From positions 566,001 through 630,000 of the forward strand of contig JAFFSR010000395.1 in assembly GCA_017163975.1 (NCBI GenBank): DNA of 64,000 nt, in the 5' to 3' direction. Made by a program: the position numbers and the translations under genes. Source of the DNA: Anastatus disparis. Its lineage: Eukaryota > Arthropoda > Insecta > Hymenoptera > Eupelmidae. Under the pieces are notes generated by a model that saw only the letters and a list, made by a program, of their open reading frames with translations, had not been told where the DNA came from and searched no databases. Of the stretch, positions 57,525 through 64,000 are shown one piece after another (position 1 is the first letter of the stretch; each line of letters opens with the position of its first letter).

Positions 57525-58301
57525 TTCGCTCATTAAATTTAAAGAATAAATAAAAATATTGTAAATAATAAAGCAATCACATTGCATAAAAAAGAATAGA
57601 AAGTCCATAAGTCTCAATAAAATTGTTCTTATTACATTTTTAAACATTTGCATTTATTAATAACTTTATGTTTTTATTTATTTAATATTATAGAAATAAG
57701 TTTTGAGAATTTATTAGAATAGAGAATCGATAAAAGTTGGAATTAAACTTGTTTTAAGAATTGAAATCAGGAATAATAAGGTAAATTTACTCATAAAACT
57801 TTCGTAAATTACCTAGCATTTTCGAATGGTTAATCGTAATTAAACTTATAATATCGCATTTGAAAGCCATTATTTGAAGCTTCTTGAGACGTTACACGTC
57901 TAAAAATATTTATTTAGTGAGACACGGTAACGATTTACGCTTCGGGTGTCCATATAGGTTATAGTTATAATTAATTAAATATACGTTATTGAAAATTATA
58001 AATTACATCAATGTTCATAATTTTTCAAAGTACCCCAGATTTAAAAAAAACACCTCAATCAGCCCATTAGTTTCTGAGATACGGCCATTTTTTTCGTTTT
58101 TTCTTTATAGACGTCACGTGCTTAATTTTCTCGCAGTCTAATTAAGTCATCCCCACTGCGTCCTTCGGCTTGCTGGTTTTTTTTGTGTGCTACTTTAAAA
58201 TATGATTTTTAATATCAAAGAGTCGCACTTTAAAAAATCTGATCATAGATTTTGAAAATGTAAGTCTTTAACTGTAAAATAAACTTTTATTCGTTTCTTA
58301 A

Positions 58302-59089
58302 CGGGATGTCGGAGCTGCAGCAATCGAGTTTTGCTTTTTTTATTTTATTAATATCTTTTTAAATTCATAAATTAAACAAATATAATGACTTATCCGCACT
58401 AAAGCTGTATTAATACAATAATTTTTGTTAAAATAAAAAATCATTCGGACTTATTATTTTTTTTATGAGCTTGGGCTGGAGATTAGATATCAAACTCGAC
58501 AAACCTAACCTTAAAATACGATACATTGAAAGTTCTTATTATAACTTTGTATGTATAATATTTTGGTGGATTTCTTGAGTTGTCTGACTGAAGTTTAATC
58601 TTATAAATTTTTTCTTTGTAGCAAAAAAACTCGATTGAACGCATCGTTAAGAAGGGGCCGAACTATCTGTCTTTGTCTAATAGCGTTTTTCATCATTTAT
58701 GTAAACATTATCCGGTATAACAAGAAAAAAATAGCAGCCCCCGCTAGATATTAGTATAATAAGTAAATTTTGTAATAACAACCAAATTTTTTACCGCATA
58801 GTTTTTGACTAATTAGAGACCTACTAGCAATCTAGAATATAACCTATCTTTTTTTGGTAGGTCTCTAATTATTCAAAAACTACGCAGTGAAAAAATTTGG
58901 TTGTTATTACAAAATTTACTTATTATACTAATATCTAGCGGGGGCTGCTATTTTTTTCTTGTCATACCGGATAGTGTTTACAAAAATAATAAAAAACGCT
59001 ATTAGACAAAGGCAGATAGTTCGGCCCCTTCTTAATTCATAAGTTAGGATTGGAAATATTATTAGAAGGCAGGCAGCTTCGTCATGCTC
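58302..59089. mobile_element. TTAA-D4 in the right LIR3 arm, split by a hairpin element
   Basis: TTAA 58298-58301 and 59090-59093. Starts CGGGATGTCGGAGCTGCAG, ends CAGCTTCGTCATGCTC. The left arm at 56682-56690 (AACAATTAAGAAACG) is the uninterrupted site with one TTAA. Confidence 0.93.
58651..59031. mobile_element. TTAA hairpin element with GAAGGGGCCGAA ends, nested in D4
   Basis: 381 bp between TTAA 58647-58650 and 59032-59035. GAAGGGGCCGAACTATCTG at the left; complementary right end. Nearly perfect stem to a loop at about 58830-58850; inner arms with GGTAGGTCTCTAATTA. D1 shows the empty site (CGCATCGTTTATTCATAA against CGTTAA...TTCATAA). Confidence 0.93.
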
Positions 59090-59822
59090 TTAATTGTTAT
59101 AAACAAAGCAGCTGTGAATTTAAAAAAAAAAATCTTATCTCGGCTACTATTGATCGTAGAAAACTTTTTTTTTCAAATCTTCGTTTTTAAATAAGCTTTT
59201 AAAATATTGAAATTAGAAATTTACAAAAGTTATGAATAAAGCTCCAGCTTCATTTATTTATAAAATTAAACACCCTTTTTTTAAAGCGATACATGAAGGG
59301 TTGCAATTCCATTTCCCATTGGTTCTCAATGAGATATAAATATTTGTACCTTCACGAAGAGATTGCGACCTTATGCAACTCGATATGTTCGCCCAACAAA
59401 AAGTTATAGCTTTAAAGATTATGCATCCTGGAATAAACAAAAGGGAATATCTCAGCAACTAATTAACCGATTTGCTTTCGAAACCTCTCTTCCTATTCAG
59501 AATCATAAAGGCTTCTTTTTAAAAGCGAAAAATTATTTAAAAAGTTATTTTTGCAATAAATAATTGATATGCAAAAAATGGCCATTTTTCGTGGTTTTTT
59601 CGATTTTTTTGAAAAACTAATTGACGAAAATAATCGCGACACATCTTAAATTAGAGGTCTTTTTATTTTCTAACACTTTCATTGAAAATTTTCTTTTTTT
59701 AAATGCACACGTTAGTCGCAAGAATTAAAAAACCTATGTGGGCCAACTTTGCACCTCCCTGGTTCAGAGCCTACGGAAAATTAGAAGTTGCAGACTATAT
59801 AGGGTATGTTTTTACATCGCCC

Positions 59823-60578
59823 TTAAGGATGCCTCCCCCTTTCAAAACTATTATTCTTATTAAGCTAATTAATAATTCTTTAGCTTTTGTTTATTAAAAT
59901 ATATATAATAACAATTGAAAAAATACCCTGTATTGTTTCAAATTGTGAATTTTATTCCTACCATTCAAAAAAATGAGTGGAAATTCAAGGAAAAAAAGAC
60001 TTTATTCAAAAGAGTTCAAGAGATGAATCATTCAATATCCAAGTCTACGGATAAAGATGTATAATCTAAAATATAAAATAAAGATAATTGTGGAATGAAA
60101 TTGTTCAAAGTCAAAAATTAAAAATAGTATAGTATATTTTAACAATTATTATAAATATTTACTTAAAAATGTAATAATCTTACATTTGTTTTTTAATAAA
60201 AAATCAAAGTAACATATTTCCACTAGTCGGATTAAAAATTTGTTCCACAATTTTCTTATTTATGTATATTAGAAGAACTATTCAAAATTTCAGCTTGATT
60301 CGATAAGGCATTCATCGCATGAACTATTTTAAAGTTGCAGAAAAAAATAAATTACTAATTTTGAGAAAAACAACATTTTATAAAAAAACTATAAAAATAT
60401 ATACAGGAAAAATTTGAGACTTTTAACCACATTAGTTTCCTCTCTTACTATTTCTTTTGTTTATTCTCTTGACTTTTTCAAGTTTTTCAGATTGATCCTG
60501 AACTCTAAAAAAATATATAGTATTTAAAAAATGTTAATATAGAACAATTAGAAATTTTTGTATTTTTATAGTTTTTAC
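59823..60578. other. No feature recognised; 3' flank of the Mutator-like gene
   Basis: A+T-rich. It lies downstream of the transposase on the minus strand; poly-adenylation-like AATAAA steps occur (for example complement at 60195-60200) but cannot be assigned. Confidence 0.4.
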
Positions 60579-62828
60579 TCACAAATCTACAAACTCTCCA
60601 GATGCATAGCTTGGTCCCTCTAGCTTTCTCTTTTTACTTTCTTGTATTCGAGCTTGTTGTTTCCTTCTTTTTTCATTTCTCCTAACATTCATTCGTTGCA
60701 TCAATCTACTTTTTCTTAATCTCTCAGAATCTCTTCTCAAACTTATTTTTTTTGAAACTTCTGTCATGACATCTCCTTGAATAATACTTTTTAATCTCAT
60801 TGAATTTTCACATCCCATATTGAATTCACTAATGGCTGAAACAGTAGCAATCTCCAATTTAGTTTTAGATTGGAAAGTGTCCTTACTACACTTCGACCAT
60901 ATCATATGATGCAAACTTTCATTCGCATTCTGAGTACCGCCCCGGATGCATCTTTTGAGCAACTCTAAGTTACTAAATCTATCATATATAGGTCTAATGT
61001 GTTGAATCACTAATTGATTTATTTTAATTTTTTTGCTGTTGTGACTAGGTGGCTCTTGCTCTTGTAAAATAGCTCTGTTGTACCAACACCACGTATTGGA
61101 ATCCATGGGACACATACAATGTTTAGGTTGTTCATCAGTGGACTCGTAGTGGTCCAAAGTACTTAAAATAGCTTTCTGCATTAAATAAACATCAGGAGCA
61201 TTATTTACAATTGCGTTTCTATAGTAGCAACCTAAGTCAGATATCACCTTTGATGTCAGTGCTCCAGCTTTTTTGCCACCAAGGGTAATCTTTTTTATAC
61301 TACATTCCTTTACTAATTTTTTCAATGCACTCACCAAACCTTTTGAAACGTGATTTACACATTGTTCTCTCACTATATTTACATTTTCCCCATAAATTTT
61401 TAAACTTTCTAGATGTGAGAAAGTTTTGGCATCACCATCTGCTAAAATATGCAAATATCTAGCATTACAATTTTGAATGGAGCGTTTCCAGATTACCTCA
61501 GCAGCATCAGCCTCCATGGCACCAGAAGATCCATCAAAATTTTGCTGACACATGCCATTAATTTTATGTATTTCTAACCATTTTTTGAATTGTTCACTTT
61601 TAGGTTCCATTGTTTTTTTCTTTGTTTCACAAACATGACAATATTTTGAAAGAATTTCATAATCGATTACAAATCCACTAAACAATTCTATAACTATACC
61701 TATTCCGTACAAAGAAGTGAATCCTCTTTTTTGCCAGGTGCCATCATACGAGCAAGTGTAATCAATAATACTTTTATCATTGAGACTTTTATTTGAATCT
61801 AAATTATATTCTCGCACTTTTTCCCTTGCTTCTGACAACATTTTTGTTTTAAGTTTATTAAAATCACAACTTACATCTTGCATTATTTTGTGAAAAGTGT
61901 TTTTGGTCATAATATTCATGCCCATACTCATACAAAATTTTTGTAGACCAGCGTAACCAAGTCCCATTAAAATAAAACAATTCAATTCAACATTTCAATA
62001 ATTTTCTTGTTGACATGAAATGTTTTTCTTTCATTAATACGAGGGCATGAATAAAATTCTTGCTGAGTTTCTTCACACTCATTACATACACTTGGCGGAA
62101 AGAATATTTTTCCGAATGTTAACCTCAAATGGCAACATCGCATATTTTACCACAGGCATAAGAAAATTCCAAATTGTAGAGCAAATTTCGCATCATCGTT
62201 ACTCATTACTTAATGACATAATTTTAGTAAACAGACAATATTACTTTCTTTTTTCATGATTCGAATTATTATTTTATTATATAAAATTTTTATTTCTTAG
62301 TTCAATAATCATATAGAATTTAATATTGTGAATTTAAATTATATGAGCAATAAAATTTAAATTGTTATCATTTGAATTTTGCATGAATAACCTATAAGAA
62401 AAAACAAAATAATCATGATGCGAAACTCAATGCATAATTCGAAGTTTTCTTATGTCTGTGGTAAAATATGCGGCGCTGCCATTTGAGGTACACATTCGGA
62501 AAAATATCCTTTTCGCTAAGTGTACGACATTCAATTTGACTGCAAATCCATTTGGATCCATAACATTAATACTAAGAGATTTTGTTTTACAAACTGAACA
62601 CAAAACTTCAGATACAAAATTTTTTAATTGGCTTTTATGCACTAAAATATATTCAAAATTTTCATCTTGATTAACATTTTGATCTGACCAACTATTTTTA
62701 AAATGTTTAATTTTATTTTCACTTCTACTCTTTTCTTCTCCTTCTCTCAAATTTTTAATTTTGTCCTTCATTTTTCTTGAATTTTGTTTCCGTTTTGGTT
62801 TATAATTTAAATTTCCAATACGATTCAT
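60579..62828 (-). pseudogene. Mutator-like transposase (metazoan type), nearly complete, two breaks
   Basis: Minus strand. N-terminal part 62828-62522 starts MNRIGNLNYKPKR, basic, then SLSINVMDPNGFAVKLNV after a CSVC pair. The frame is cut by an inserted element (62090-62521) and resumes at about 62089 with VCNECEETQQ ... FHVNKKIIEML. A 5-bp repeat (AATTG twice, about 61980-61989) then shifts the frame. The long open part 61985-60579 covers GLGYAGLQKFC, SYDGTWQKRGFTSLYGIGIV (D-G-T-W, probable first catalytic Asp), YCHVC, CQQNFDGSSGAMEADA, ILADGDAKTF (second Asp), EQCVNHVSKGL, HCMCPMDSNTWCWYN, GGTQNANESLHHMIW (Glu), a Lys/Arg-rich tail and GPSYASGEFVDL. Order and motifs match the Mutator-like transposase domain of arthropod and cnidarian proteins. 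Original length about 600 residues. Few changes suggest recent loss. Confidence 0.9.
62090..62521. mobile_element. 432-bp inverted-repeat element inserted in the Mutator-like gene
   Basis: Arms of about 90 bp: ACTTGGCGGAAAGAATATTT at the left and complement of ACTTAGCGAAAAGGATATTT at the right, with CTCAAATGGCA and ATATTTTACCACAG. The flanks read GTAC and GTAT (in transposase sense, GTC GTA C| and |GTA TGT), and removing the element with one GTA(T) restores the frame, so a duplication of 3-4 bp is likely. The inner part has no useful ORF; the arms encode the look-alike peptides IFFRM(C/L)TSNG on the two strands. Confidence 0.85.
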
Positions 62829-63446
62829 TTCAAATATTATTTGCAAAGCTAGAAATGAAATTGGAAATTAATTTGGAGCAAAATATCGATTTGATTATGT
62901 TTATATCAATATACAAAATTTACGTGACGTCAAAAGATGTTCTGCTAAACTAATTTTATAAAGTTGTTTGTTCTTTTCTGCATCTACGTGATTGGTGGGT
63001 GACTTAACTAAACCAGCCAATAGCGTGCAAGCGCTGTTAGGAACGGAATGCAATGTAGAAACGGTCCTTACCAACGATAAACATTAAAAATTAATTGCGC
63101 AAATTATAAACAACTTACATAATATATTGCGCAAATTTTTTTTTAATTAGCGCATGTCAAATGCTTACACATGCTTCAATACTTTTATGCTTTTATATAT
63201 ACATATTATATATGAAAATTAAAAAGTATTTTGAATAAATTTCATTCCCAATTTTATTGTTAATAAAAATGACTAAATCGATAAATTATTAATTCTTTGT
63301 TTTCATAAGCTGGTAATGGAAAAAAACGTTTTCAAGACATACTACATGATTTTTCTAGAAGATTTTTTGATATAAATTGAAATTTACAATAATCTAAAAA
63401 TTGAAAATTTGAGATTTTCGACCGATTTTTTGGGTAGACGGCATCT
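62829..63446. other. No feature recognised; 5' flank of the Mutator-like gene
   Basis: A+T-rich. 62980-63070 is less so (CAGCCAATAGCGTGCAAGCG). No ORF of note. Confidence 0.4.
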
Positions 63447-63450
63447 TTAA

Positions 63451-63824
63451 GGAGATGTAAAATGGACACTACACCTGTACTTATAGATATTAGCTTCCTT
63501 TCCATTTTATTGCTGAATTCCCAGAAAAGAAATGCATTAGCTTGTAGTATGTACCATGATGATTATTTAGATAAATTTTCAAATAAATTCATTAATTAGT
63601 TTTCAAGATATTTGGATTCCCGTACAAAATTGAAAAATGTTAATAAATAATTTTGAAACTCTAAATTCTCAATAACTAATGAATGAATATATTTAAAAAT
63701 TTAACTGAATAATCTTCATGGTACAAACTATAAGCTAATGCATTTTTTTATTGAAAATTTTGCAATAAAATGTAAAGATAGTGAATATTTATGAGTACAG
63801 GTGTAGTATCCATTTTACATTCCC
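63451..63824. mobile_element. TTAA-B4 small element
   Basis: 374 bp between TTAA 63447-63450 and 63825-63828; GGAGATGTAAAATGGACAC at the left and complement of GGGAATGTAAAATGGATAC at the right. The uninterrupted sequence shows the sites where E2 and F3 sit in B3. Confidence 0.92.
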
Positions 63825-63828
63825 TTAA

Positions 63829-64000
63829 GAGCAGGTCGGATATCTCCATCCTTTTCTAACCAAAAAATTCATTTCCCTGCAAAACCTAATAATTGTAGCA
63901 AAAAATAAGAAGAAGGCCCCATATCGTATAATAAAAAGCAATATTTTCTTTAATGAGGAAAAATTATTTTTATCGCTTCGTTTTTAAGAAAACTTCGAAA
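63829..64000. mobile_element. TTAA-C6 hairpin element, left part only (window ends)
   Basis: Starts GAGCAGGTCGGATATCTCC directly after the TTAA that also ends B4, so the two elements share one TTAA. The sequence follows C1 closely (AAAAATAAGAAGAAGGCCCC; CGTATAATAAAAAGC). The right arm lies beyond the window. Confidence 0.85.

Larger units (their letters stand above)
55668..59822. repeat. LIR3: long inverted repeat, arms about 1.8 kb before insertions
   Basis: Left arm 55668-57470, right arm 57521-59822, loop a (TA)n run. Matching parts: ATGTTTTTAGATCACCC-type outer end, GGCCCACA...TTTGCACC, GGGTGTCCATATAGG and the poly-A steps. The left arm carries F4; the right arm carries D4 with a further element inside. 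Motifs shared with LIR1/LIR2: GAGCCGAGATTAGTTTTTTT, then AAATTCACA...TTTGTTTATAA, and CTGGGGTACTTTGAAAA. Small frames read through the outer arms (55549-55785 minus, 59703-59897 plus, both with KPxWANFAPPWFRA); the changes between arms are mainly amino-acid-changing, so they are not a conserved gene. Confidence 0.92.

Noticed and set aside
59363..59563. 66-codon ORF and its minus-strand partner
   Set aside because: Part of the LIR3 right arm; the left arm at the same place has stops.

Overview
This is an A+T-rich, intron- and transposon-bearing eukaryotic sequence. The transposon types (copia-like LTR element, hAT, metazoan Mutator-like, TTAA, TA and TTA inverted-repeat elements) and two spliced exons of an SLC17-type transporter suggest an arthropod, probably an insect; the species cannot be told from the sequence. 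No rRNA, tRNA, CRISPR or bacterial operon structure is seen. Nearly everything recognisable is mobile DNA, tandem repeat or inverted repeat. Family labels used here (LIR, G, H, S, J and TTAA-B, -C, -D, E, F and so on) are my own names for groups recognised inside this window.

Layout. 1-2766: long inverted repeat LIR1. 4125-9862: a T/A minisatellite split by a complete copia-type LTR retrotransposon with a 5-bp target duplication. 9958-15840: nested small inverted-repeat elements. 17197-20380: a two-hairpin element (G1) and satellite S1. 21432-30290: island H, a palindrome of about 7.2 kb built around inverted satellite arrays, carrying two more G elements, with short terminal repeats outside it. 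31712-34300: more hairpin elements. 34726-38087: decayed five-exon hAT transposase gene. 40160-42850: satellite S2 with a fourth G copy. 43590-46605: LIR2. 46960-50832: a very deep nest of elements. 51688-52082: two exons of an SLC17/MFS transporter gene, the only host-type gene I recognise. 52647-54113: a three-level nest (K, then D3, then E1). 55668-59822: LIR3 with three inserted elements. 60579-62828: a Mutator-like transposase broken by one frameshift and one inserted element. 63451-64000: two adjoining TTAA elements.

How the parts relate. Three long inverted repeats (LIR1-3) are diverged members of one family. Four G elements share two hairpins with a GC-rich tip and sit only in satellite or TA-rich DNA, apparently without target duplication. 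Small hairpin elements recur: at least ten TTAA-flanked copies or parts of family C, four of B, four of D, and TA-flanked family F. Because many insertions lie inside palindromes or other repeats, the opposite arm or a sister copy shows the empty site, and target duplications can be read directly (TTAA for D4, TA for F3 and F4, 2 bp for E1 and E2, TTA for K). The strongest candidates for something undescribed are the G family, island H and the LIR family.
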